Shown here: in pieces, positions 1 through 8,613 of the stretch
Position numbering within the stretch: the first letter of the stretch is position 1
Layout: every line of letters begins with the position of its first letter
Translations under genes and position numbers: made by a program
Assembly (NCBI GenBank): GCA_001584585.1
Contig: LSYV01000146.1
Location: 1 to 16,088, forward strand
Direction: 5' to 3'
From: Gonium pectorale
Taxonomy: Eukaryota > Chlorophyta > Chlorophyceae > Chlamydomonadales > Volvocaceae
Length of the DNA: 16,088 nt
The notes under the pieces: model-generated
Databases searched by the model: none
Told to the model about the DNA's origin: nothing
What the model saw: only the letters and a program-made list of their open reading frames with translations

Positions 1-500
1 TGATGCCTTCTCCTAGCTCGTGGATGCGACCCCTCGCTTGCTTTGGTACAGAGGCAGGCCCAGATCATCATTCATGTCACCGATGCAGAAGGTGCGGAAG
101 GCGGGGCATGCATGGAAGCGAGGCGTACCGGCGGTCCCTACACTCCCCGCATGCCCCAAGCAATTAACCCGGCAGTGCGTGCCTCCCACCTTCCCGAACT
201 CGTATGATTCCGACGGGATTCCGACGGATGTGCGGGCCCGAACGGAGTCCAAGGCCAGCGAGCCGCAGCCGCGTGTGCTGAGTCCAGTATGTGGTCGGTC
301 TGCAGAAGTGGCTGCCGTGAGAAGGGTGGTGCCAGCCACATATGTAAGCGTATGCTGAGGGTGGCAGGCCAGTATTTAATCAGCTGGGTGCGCAAGACTG
401 GGCATGGAGGCGAGGCGTGCGTAATCCCCAAATACACGGTTGAATTACCCCGGCAGGGCTTCCAAGCTCCCCGCACCCGTCTCCTTTCCCTGTACAAGAT
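1..500 (-). repeat. Diverged dispersed repeat, left copy (inverted relative to the copies near 13.6-14.3 kb)
   Basis: I see no convincing gene here. Read on the minus strand, bases 305 to 226 match 14072-14151 of the plus strand with about 10 differences in 80 bases by hand alignment. The first 19 bases, starting CTGCAGACCGACCACATAC, are identical. Similarity extends more loosely outward on both sides, including a shared TACGCTTACA block. Minus-strand bases near 489-425 also resemble 13677-13735 (GGAGAC-GGTGCGGG block followed by CCCTGCCGGGG). Within the segment there are two weakly similar sub-blocks, each holding an ACTGCCGGG- or CCCTGCCGGG-like core followed by a GCCTCGC(C/T)TCCATGC string. 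The open frames on both strands are explained by this repeat. Confidence 0.6.
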
Positions 501-659
501 CTAGACGCTGGACGATATATAGCAGGTTACCGCCATGGTGATGCGCAAGAGTTGCCGTGATAAACGGTGGGGGTCATTCTTTCCAGCAACAAGTTCGAAC
601 GCGCCCTATAACTATATACAAAGTTCCCTTCTCTGACAATTATTCTTGCCGTCTAGAGC
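501..659 (+). promoter_or_regulatory. Putative promoter and short leader of the methyltransferase gene
   Basis: This is the stretch between the left repeat and the start codon at 660. A TATA-like string, CTATATACA, lies at 612-620. It would place a transcription start roughly 15-20 bases before the ATG. A second AT-rich string, GATATATAG, lies near 514-522. No other recognisable element is seen. The assignment rests only on position and the TATA-like sequence. Confidence 0.3.
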
Positions 660-1920
660 ATGGCCGAACAAGTACACGCAACTAGACCCGACGTACAAGA
701 CCGGGCCAGACCTGTAGTTTCCTTAATATGCAAGATGCTCCCGGTGTTGACGTATCGGGTGCTTGACATGGTGATGAAGTCCGCCGAGAACGGAGTAGCA
801 GGTCAGGCCGGCACGACGGGCGTGAGTGGCTCGATCTCTGCTATAGGCATGTATCGTACCCTACGTTTTCTTCTCATCTTTGCGGGGCTCGGAGCTACCA
901 GTGTCTTCTTTGACCTCGGCGGCGGCATCGGCCGGTGCGTTTTTATTCTACCGGAGGCGCTCATTCTATTGGATAACACACTATCCTGAACCCCAGGCCT
1001 GTAGCATGGGCCAAAGCCCAGTGCCACGTTGCCAGGGCGTGGGCAGTGGAACTAGACGAAAACAAGTGCAGCAAGTCCGTGGACTTCCTCGACCGGGTTT
1101 TCACAAGTCTCATAGCCAACGGTGAGCTGTCGGCGGTTGATGAGTGGTGTGGCAACATGGTACAGCGAGGCATGGGTGTTGCAGGGGTGTTCGTATGGCA
1201 TGCAGATGAGTTGATACGGGGCATCGGGACGTTCGGGGGGCCGAACATCTCGATTCTCATTATAAACGGCGTGCTGATTCTGCTGCAGGTCAACTGGATG
1301 ACACAGTGGTGGGCGAGGTCGGGAGCGAATCTTACCCACTGTTTATCCACGACTCAATGGATGTGGACGGGCCAAGATGGCCGGCGATTAAGGAGTTGCT
1401 GATGACGACAACGCACCTTTGGAGCTTCTGCGAAGGAATTCCAGGGGAAGCCATTGCCGCAGCTGGCCGTGTACTTGCAACAACACCAACGTTCAGGGTA
1501 CGACAAGTGAAACGTTAGGGAGGCTACAGAAGGTTACGACTCATTTGGCGACTTCATGCAGGGCGCTGTACTGATTTGGCCTTCTACCAAATGGGGCAAA
1601 CTTCACCCCGAGGAGGCCATGGAGGCTGCTTTTGGGTTTCCGCCTGTGCGCCTTGCAGCACGTTTCTACGTGCAATATGAACGTGAGTAAAGCCTGAGTG
1701 ATGGGTGCCACTGCAACGTGATAGCGCGATGGTACTTGTACTAACTACAGGTGGAACAAGCCGTCACATGGCCTGGGTATTTGTGCGCTACACTGGGCCG
1801 CCCAACGCGAAGCCGCCTCCGGTCCCCATGGATGAGTACCCTAAACCGCTGGTTGCTGCGCACATGGAGCCTGAGTTTTGGACGCAGTGGTGGGCGAGCC
1901 GCGGAGCACCCTTTGCTTGA
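660..1920 (+). CDS. SAM-dependent methyltransferase, DOT1-like class I fold (5 exons, 299 aa)
   Basis: Exons are 660-934, 997-1121, 1289-1497, 1562-1682 and 1751-1920. All introns are GT-AG, the phases agree at every junction, and the total is exactly 300 codons with the TGA. Introns are short (62, 167, 64 and 68 bases), and the last carries a consensus TACTAAC branch point just before its acceptor. The protein has motif I as FFDLGGGIGR (residues 83-92) and, after a helix, AVELDENKC (108-116). The acidic residue E110 there is the usual ribose-binding position. Later come HDSMDVDG, then THLWSFCEGIP, then the C-terminal strand residues ARFYVQYE and MAWVFVRY. This order fits class I Rossmann methyltransferases. 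The DLGxGxG plus downstream GIE/VEL pattern and the aromatic motif before a PE-type helix recall DOT1 histone methyltransferases. The substrate cannot be read from the sequence. No nucleosome-binding domain is seen, so a non-histone protein or small-molecule substrate remains possible. Confidence 0.83.
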
Positions 1921-3193
1921 AAGCCACGCGCGCTGTGCTGTCATGTGTACGGATACACATATGTGGAGCCCATGCCTACCGACGGTCTAGCTAGATACCA
2001 GCCGAATGTTGACTGCGATGCAATTCCTTTCGTCGCGTTTCTTTGCTTTTAAGTTGACCTAAGCAATCGCGTATAGTGCGGAGGCTCGCATGTGTACGGG
2101 TTACGCGTGGAAGGGGTCTATGGGTATGTGGAATGCCATTCATGGCTTTACCGGCTTGTAAATTTAGAACCGTGCCTGGTGTTGATTTTGCGTTCCCACC
2201 AACATACGTGCACATTGCGTACGATGGCGCCAATGCCGTCGTTCTCATGTCTTCATGCAGGTTTCGGCGCTAGCTAGGTCATTGCTGTCTGCCTGACCGT
2301 AGTATCTCTGTAGTAAAAAAGCAGACGTCTTAAAAGCATGGACTTCCACGTACGTAGCACCGCCGCACGCTATCATCCAGCATGGTTGGTTTCGGCCCCT
2401 GTTCCAGGACGGGCCCATGCTTGAAGGCACCTGAAACATCCTCCAGTACATGCATCGATGTGGTTATTACTACTAAGCTGCAGGTGCTGCCTTAGTTGTT
2501 TCGGGTTCTAGAGGTTACATGGATGCTGTCACCGACAGCCACTTGGCCAGTGAAGTATGCTATCTACTGGCCCATCACAGCACAAGCGCTGATCAGATCC
2601 GCCGTCCCAAAAAGCCTTCACGTGCGCGCGTCGTGTTGCCTTTCACGTCGCTTTCATAAACTCTCTGCCGGCCAGCCGCCTTGCCACTTTGCCCAGCTTT
2701 TCAGCTGAACGATGCCAAGCGGGGCAGTGACTATGCCCCGAAAACAGAGACAAACCAACACACTAAGGACACCGAACCACAGAACCATAGACAGCATGAG
2801 CGGGCAGGCAGGGAACACGAAAATGGCTGGATATCTGTTGAACAAACAACTTGGAACTCCCCAATCAAGCGCGCCAGCCATACCTGCGGAATGATCGCTG
2901 CAACTAAAGCAACATAAATGCTTTGAATGTCAAGATGCTTAGCGGCGCGCGCGTACCAACGGTTTCCACTCGGCACCTCTGTCTCACAGTGCAATGCGAC
3001 CATGCCGTACCGCAGACATACTCGCACAAACAGCAGGCACGCAAGTTCCTCGGTCAATACCAGAGGAGCCTAGCTCCCCTTGAGCCACAATTTTGCGGAA
3101 GTCGCAAACGAGCCAGCCACGCACCACCTGCAACGGGCACTGCAAATGTTAACACGCTCAGAAAAGGCGCCTGCTGGATCGCGTACGCAACTA
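1921..3193. other. Intergenic region with putative 3' UTRs of the two converging genes
   Basis: No gene could be supported here. A TGTAA at 2157-2161 lies 237 bases after the stop of the methyltransferase gene and is a candidate polyadenylation signal for it. On the minus strand, the first TGTAA after the stop of the neighbouring gene is the complement of TTACA at 2515-2519, about 675 bases downstream. The open frames in between are short, lack protein-like composition and join to no splice sites that I trust. Confidence 0.45.
2157..2161 (+). terminator. Candidate polyadenylation signal TGTAA of the methyltransferase gene
   Basis: TGTAA is the standard green-algal polyadenylation signal, and this is the first one after the stop codon at 1920. 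The cleavage site would lie 10-20 bases further on. Only sequence and position support this. Confidence 0.4.
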
Positions 3194-5559
3194 TCATTCC
3201 TCCTGCGCCTCCACGTAGTACACCTTCTCGTCGCCCTCCGGTGACCCGTCGGCGCCCACGTCCTCATCGCCCTCCTGCCGCACGTCCGCGCCCTCCTCCC
3301 CAACGCCCTCCTGCCGCACGTCAGCACCCTCCTCCCCGACGCCCTCCAGCCACGCGTCCGCGCCCTCGTCCTCGTGGCCCTCCCCCCACCCGTCGTCGCA
3401 CTCTTCCTCGTAGCCCACCTGCGCCTCTTCAGCGTACTCCTCCTCGTCGCCCTCCGGCCACCCGTCGCCGCCCACGTCCTCATCGCCCTCCGGCCACACA
3501 TCGTCGCCCTCGTACTCGCCACCCCCATCCTCATCCATGCCATCGTCCTCCAGCTGGGCCGCACCCGCATCGCGGAAGGGGAAGGCAAGAGGCTCGCCGT
3601 ACCAGCAATCGATGGTGGGGGAACCGGCCATCTTGTTGTTGTCGTCAAGAGAGATGCTGACCATGGCGCTGGTGGCGGCGGTGAGACTGGCGATGGAGAC
3701 AGGCGTGCCACCGCTGTTGCCAGCACCACCCATGGAACCACCGCCGCCACTGCTGGCCACGCCACTGCTGGTTGCACCACTGCCGCCAGCTCCGCTACCA
3801 CTGGCACCGCCAATGTTGGGGTCCACGTTAGCGGCAGCGATCATGGAGTCCATTCGGCTGGCATCGGTCACCAGGAAGCAGAGGGACTTCCGAGGCCACC
3901 GGGTCAGCTGCGGCATTGGGATGTTGAGCTCATCAATGATGCTCGAGTCGCAGCCTGAGTGGTGGAGGATGAACTCCACAATGTTGGCGCGATTGATGTT
4001 GTTGAGGCAAGAGCAGTCTGGCCTGGAGCAGCTCAGGCCCAGCCTGGACTTGGGCTTGAAGTAAATGGGATAGCTCCAGCCGCCCGTCATGGTGGTTGAC
4101 GGGCAGACCATGGTGCCCAGCCACTGGTCGCGGAGGCTGCGGAGGAAGGCGAGCTTCAAGCACGTGTTGATAAGCTGATTTGTGAAGAGCCACATGATGA
4201 TCTTGGTGCAGGCGGCGTCCTTGTCGCCCAGCAGGTCGGCCTTGCAGATGATGGTGGAGATGACCAAGCTGACCATCAGCTTTAGAGTGTAGCGCCTCAC
4301 GCGCCTCGTGTCCGGGATTGGTCCCGGGGTACCGATCAGCCTGTATGGAGTGTGGCAAAGAAATGCGTTAGGAGGTTCATTAAGCGTCAGAATGCAAACT
4401 GCAGTAATCCGGGAATTGACGAAACGTTCGTGACACCAGACAGCTGTAGGCTTCCGTGGAGCACATAATGCTGGTCAGCTCATCACGGTTGCTTGGTTTG
4501 CGCCCATAACTACTAACACCGAACGAACGTTCATGCGCACCTTGTCCCCAGCAACAACAGCACGCCAAACAGCGCGCGCGGCAGGGCGCGGCATTCCATA
4601 CACAAGGAGGGACACTCCTGATGCGTGAAGGATACACCAGATTCAACTCACCAATCGGCCTCATCGGTGGTGTCGCCTGCACCGTAGTCCTTCATCAGGT
4701 TCTTCCTGGGCCCCGCGCTGTTGTCCCTGTCAGCGGTCAGGGATGATGGCAGGTGAGGAGCAGGTTCCCAATCCATAAGAGCTTTGAAATAATATGTAGC
4801 TTAATGTGCTTTGAAGTATTCCACAATGATGGCATAAAGTTCAACAAACAAGCGGGCGCAAGGTCGGAGACCTACCCGCCGGTCCTCGCGACCCTGTGCT
4901 GCGGCGGCGTCCCAGCCTTGCTCATACCGGTGTTGGCATTTGCGGCTCCATGGCCGGTCTTCACGGCCGCCAACTTCTGGAGGTGAGGCGAGAGTGATGC
5001 GCCGGCGATGGCTGTGCCGTCTGCTGCGGCGGGAGCCTCCTTCGGCTCAATCTGCGTTTAAAAGCATGTACCAACCGTCATTCAATGCCGCGCCCGGAAT
5101 AAAAGCTGGGGCCTTGGTACCTGTTTCTCTCCCTTGATCCGCTTAGCATTCTGTGCCACCGGGGAAGGCCAGTCCACGGCATGCCCTTCCTTTCTACGCG
5201 TACACAGTTTGAAGCGCAGCTCAATGATGGCCACCGATCAATTCGCAACATGGCTACCAGGACCCGAGCGTCCGAGCTACCTTCTGGGAACGAGCCTGCT
5301 CATCTGGCCGATAAATTAGCAGGCGCAATGTCGAGTGACGCGTGTGAAAGAAAGGCGTGTGTGTGACAGAGATATGGTAGAGTTGTGGCCGGACTTGTCC
5401 GTACGCATGCGAAAATTGCTAAATTCAGGTCACCGCATAACGAACGGCGTTCCTTGATTTCATATCAACGGCGTAATCAATCGCGCGCACACGAAGTAGA
5501 AACTTCCATTTGTTGAGTGAAGTGATCAGGGCGTTGAAAGCCTTCCAGGCCCTTGCCAT
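3194..5559 (-). CDS. Hypothetical protein with acidic 12-residue repeat tail (5 exons, 540 aa)
   Basis: Minus-strand exons are 5559-5434, 5219-5121, 5051-4876, 4726-4652 and 4340-3194. The junction phases fit (0, 0, GG+G, TG+G) and the total is 541 codons with the TGA. The start is ATG at 5559, with an in-frame TGA immediately upstream. The acceptor before exon 2 (ATTGAG) is weak, so that join is the least certain. The N-terminus is basic (starts MARAWKAF; later KLCTRRKEGH). The middle contains Trp, Cys and hydrophobic segments (residues about 173-325), including a small Cys cluster CSRPDCSC near 263-270. A Gly/Ser linker follows (about 332-372). The tail from about 423 is strongly acidic and holds seven 12-residue units of the EGxxEEGADVRQ type. 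I recognise no family. The basic front and acidic tail would suit a nuclear or protein-binding role, but that is a guess. Confidence 0.65.
3239..3490 (-). repeat. In-frame 36-base coding minisatellite, seven units
   Basis: Codons 443-526 of the hypothetical gene form seven consecutive 12-codon units. Most begin with Glu-Gly, and two adjacent ones encode the same EGVGEEGADVRQ. Because the unit is 36 bases, gain or loss of units keeps the frame. The plus strand is pyrimidine-rich here (CCCTCC-type runs), which gives long proline/arginine-rich open frames on that strand that are not genes. Confidence 0.85.
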
Positions 5560-5862
5560 TCATGGTGCCATATCGCTGGACAGTATGCCACCTTTACGCT
5601 CACAGTGAAGGACTTGTTACTCATTGCTTTTTATACTTTCTATGACTTGTAACTTGTCCATTTGCGTATTGGAAATGGTGCAGGACTGCTGGACTGGTGG
5701 GCACGGGAAGTATGTATGGCGATGGGGTTAAAAGCCCTTTCAAGCTTACATATAGCGCTACCTCGCCGCGTGCATGCCACTTAATGCAGCAGCATACACT
5801 TGCCCTAAAGGCGCCGCACCACAGCAAAATGCCTACGCAATGTCAGCATTCCGAGAACATCC

Positions 5863-6399
5863 CTACGTCCACCTCTTCGCAAAGCCACTGCTCATCCTGC
5901 TTGCAATGCGACCATCCTGCTTGTTTACATCCAGCTTGCATACGAGCCGCCACAGCTCCCAGTGCTTGTTGCGCGTGCCTGAGAGGAAGAGGGCAAGGGC
6001 ATTCGTTGAGTAAAGCCATATGCTGATAAGAACAAGAAGGCAACTTTGGAGGGGTCCCTACCTTGTCGCTTAAACCACAATTTTCGGCCAGATGTCACCG
6101 CGGCAGTCGACGATGCCGTCGCTGCCGACGGCATACCGAGGAACGCCCTCAACGTCTCCTGGCTTGAGGCCGGGACGCCTTTTCATCTGGCGCATGATGT
6201 GCCGTTCCCAGTAGCCCTTGAGGGCATTGGAGCTGATGTTGCTCTCCGGCTCCCATGTGTTGTCCCGTGCCTTGTATCCGGCCCAAGAGATATAGTACAG
6301 CATTGCTGCTCCATCTTGCTTGTGGCGCATGATGGAGTTGATGGTGTACACTCCTGCAGGCTTCTTAGCAACCTGCTTTGTGGGCCGAGAGCGCGCCAT
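5863..6399 (-). CDS. Small chromodomain protein (2 exons, 138 aa)
   Basis: Exon 1 is 6399-6099 and exon 2 is 5978-5863. A 120-base intron runs from GTGACA to a strong CTCTTCCTCTCAG acceptor, phase 1. If not spliced, the frame stops at a TAA at 6072-6070, giving 109 residues. Residues 17-66 are a chromodomain. VYTINSIM aligns with the first strand, YYISWAGY with the YxxKWxGY core, and DNTWEPESN with the DxTWEPExN signature, followed by a helix ending in KGYWE. The three aromatic-cage positions of HP1-type domains are present as Y18, W39 and Y42, so methyl-lysine binding is predicted. The N-terminus is basic. The C-terminal exon (begins TRNKHWELWRLVCKL after the junction) is not recognised. No reverse transcriptase or integrase lies in frame nearby, so this looks like a stand-alone reader and not a retrotransposon tail. 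Confidence 0.82.
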
Positions 6400-6552
6400 T
6401 TTAAATCTTGAATTGAGTGCATATACTGTCTGACCCTCAGTCTTTTACCTCCATTCCCGCTGTCCTGCATGATCCAATCCAAAACGGATCCACGGGTGCC
6501 CGCCAGCATGCCGCCAGCAGTCCGGATGCTCTATAAGAAGTAATCAAATATA
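6400..6552. promoter_or_regulatory. Divergent intergenic region between chromodomain and HNH genes
   Basis: Only 153 bases separate the two start codons, which point away from each other. Both promoters and both 5' leaders must fit here or overlap, so the two genes may be co-expressed. I see AT-rich strings close to each start (TTTAAA near 6401-6406, CTATAAG near 6531-6537). They are too near the start codons to be convincing TATA boxes. Confidence 0.5.
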
Positions 6553-7850
6553 ATGGGTGCTAGTTGCTCCATTGAGCATGTCAAGCCCGCCCAGGAGTGG
6601 CTTGACGCGATGACATATTGGGTAGACCTCCACAAACCAGCGACCAAGTACACACTCACATTTTGCAAGGTGTATGATGTGCTAGAAGCGTACTACAACG
6701 ACATTCGCCGGGGCCCGCTTCGAAGTGAAGAAGATCGAGTCGCGGCCGGGCGCTACCTCGACGAGCATGCTTGGTGCCACGACACGTTCGGCCGGGTAGT
6801 CCTTGAACACGATCCGACCACCATGGCGCCTACCCCAAACCCGAGCTGGCCGAAGGGTCGCCCGCCCACGGAACTACTGTTGTACATGCCGGACCACGTA
6901 ACCATGCACTTCCACTACAACTCGTACATGGTGAGGGGGCGACTACGACGTGTTTCAGGAACGAGAAACGAGGAAAGGGGGGTGTACCCCAGCATTTAGA
7001 AAGTCTCCAGCGGTTTGGACAAACGGCGGTTCATGTTTGGGACGTTACTCAACGTATCAATTCAGGGGCCGGGGCCTGGTTTGCCACCCGGAGGCACGGT
7101 TAGGGCGATCCACATACCCTGGTTAGTTAGACCTCCTTGCTTGCCCCCGCAACCTTCGCACTGCAGACCAAAATCCAAACCTCCGATCCAAACTTCCCAT
7201 TCGTGACTCTACAGGAACAAAACGCGAGAGTTATTCGGGAGGAGGAGGAGTGGCGGCAGAAATGCGCGTTACAGCTTCAAGAGGCCACTCAGCAGTGGCA
7301 GGAGGCTCAAGAGCACGAACGGCAGCGACTGGCCAAGGTGCGTGAGCTGGAGATGGAGCGCTCGCGGGAGTTGGAGCGGGAGATTCAGCGCGAGATGGAG
7401 CTGCACCAAGAGGCAACGCGTAGACTCAGACCGGAATTTGATAACACCGCTACGCTGTCCGGCGTGGCCTTGGGGAGGAGCAACAAGGCGGACATCAACA
7501 GCACAACGGGTCAGTGGAGAGTCTTCCCGCTGAACACGAATTATGAATGCAACTCGCTCGGCGTCATCCGCAACGTTAAGAAGAAAACCGTACTTAAAGG
7601 CGCCGTATCAGCCAACTTCTCGTACGTACAGCTCGGTAAGAAGAAGGTGCGGCGATCCTTTGTCGTCGCAAGGTGTTGGGTTAGAGACGGCAGTCGCCTA
7701 GACCTCGACAAGGGTGGGAACCCAAGCAGGCGTAGCGACAAGAGGTTGTACGATGTATACCACCTCAATGGGGACGGAACTGATGACAGAGCCGACAATC
7801 TAGTAGTCCTAACGTGCCTGCAAGCTGACATCAACAAGCTTGTGGTCTAA
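6553..7850 (+). CDS. Coiled-coil protein with C-terminal NUMOD4/HNH-like endonuclease domain (2 exons, 337 aa)
   Basis: Exons are 6553-6930 and 7215-7850. The 284-base intron (GTGAGG to CTCTACAG) is phase 0. Residues 1-126 are a globular region that I do not recognise, rich in aromatics and His. Residues about 127-196 are a charged Glu/Arg/Gln coiled coil. From 226 the sequence follows the NUMOD4-HNH_3 plan: WRVFPLNTNYECNSLGVIRN, then a strand region ending SYVQLGKKK, then an insertion, then VYHLNGDGTDDRADNL (307-322). The central His (H309) of the H-x-[DN]-G motif and the Asn of DNL (N321) are kept. The His of the usual VHRLVA segment appears replaced (RSFVVA, 273-278), and the residue before H309 is Tyr instead of the common Asp/Asn. 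Activity is therefore uncertain. HNH proteins of this plan are typical of phages, group I intron homing enzymes and giant viruses. A spliced nuclear copy joined to a coiled coil is unusual. Confidence 0.82.
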
Positions 7851-8613
7851 TGTGGCACCTAGTCTAATTCGTGTTGCTTGGAGGCTTTGTTTGTGGTTCG
7901 GATAGGTGCGTGATGCATGGGGGAGGGTTAAGATGCACAAGGCGGCGCACTGCTATGAAAAACTCACTGAACCTGTTCAATTAATTTGGATCCGAAGTGG
8001 TAAGTTATCCACTTGAGCTTCTATGGCACCCTGTATGCGAGTACGGGAGGGCCTGTCTGCTCTATCTGCTCCCTCGCCTCGTGTAGCAAATTGAGGTACA
8101 CCTAGCTATACCCATGACCGGGAGCTTCGCTATGCGAGCTTCTGGAAGCTGAGTGGCAAACTGTGTATGTGGTAATTGCCAGGGCACGCGGGCATGTGTG
8201 TGGCCCTAAGAAGCAAACATGCGATGTGTGGTGCCAGCTCGTAAGGGTGTCAAATGTATGCAGCGATACGTGTAAGATCCTTAGATTATGTAGCGTTTCG
8301 GAGCAAGGGTGGGGAGCTATAAGCTTGGCGCCGATTGGGCCTGTAACATGTATGGCGCCATGATTGTCGCACTTCAGCGCAACTGTGCCCGAGGGGAACG
8401 GGGGATCCTGTGGGCTTGCGGCTGGTTACACCGTGGCGGGGGTGGCGGGGGGAAGGTGCTTTGGCGTGTGCGGGTCGCTTTCCCTTAGTGGCGGGTTCGA
8501 GGGGGTTTGGGTGGGGAGCAGTGTAGCACACTCCCTGGAGCGACGAGCAGAACCGCAAGTCTTCAACGCACGCTTGCTCTCATGCTTCTCATCAGAACCT
8601 CATTTGCTCTTTT
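7851..8613 (+). other. 3' region of the HNH gene and upstream region of the JmjC gene
   Basis: No gene is supported in these 763 bases. TGTAA strings at 8271-8275 and 8342-8346 are candidate polyadenylation signals for the HNH gene (421 and 492 bases after its stop). A G-rich plus-strand stretch (about 8395-8520) precedes the JmjC start. I see no clear promoter motif. Confidence 0.4.
8271..8275 (+). terminator. Candidate polyadenylation signal TGTAA of the HNH gene
   Basis: This is the first TGTAA after the HNH stop codon at 7850. A second copy lies at 8342-8346. Which one is used cannot be told from sequence. Confidence 0.35.

Noticed and set aside
1289..1518. Third methyltransferase exon read through to the TAG near 1518
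   Set aside because: Splicing at GTACGA after base 1497 joins in phase to an exon with matching methyltransferase C-terminal motifs, so the read-through is intron sequence.
2923..3958. Long plus-strand open frames rich in Pro and Arg or Ala and Val (2923-3660, 3374-3958)
   Set aside because: They lie antisense to the exon encoding the acidic repeat and Gly/Ser linker. Their composition is the mirror of that low-complexity coding DNA.
5863..6399. Chromodomain as the tail of an LTR retrotransposon integrase
   Set aside because: It has its own ATG and promoter region, and no integrase, reverse transcriptase or LTR is visible nearby.
5863..7850. Integrated giant-virus segment suggested by the HNH domain
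   Set aside because: Every gene has introns, and no capsid, polymerase or packaging gene is present. A single captured gene remains possible.
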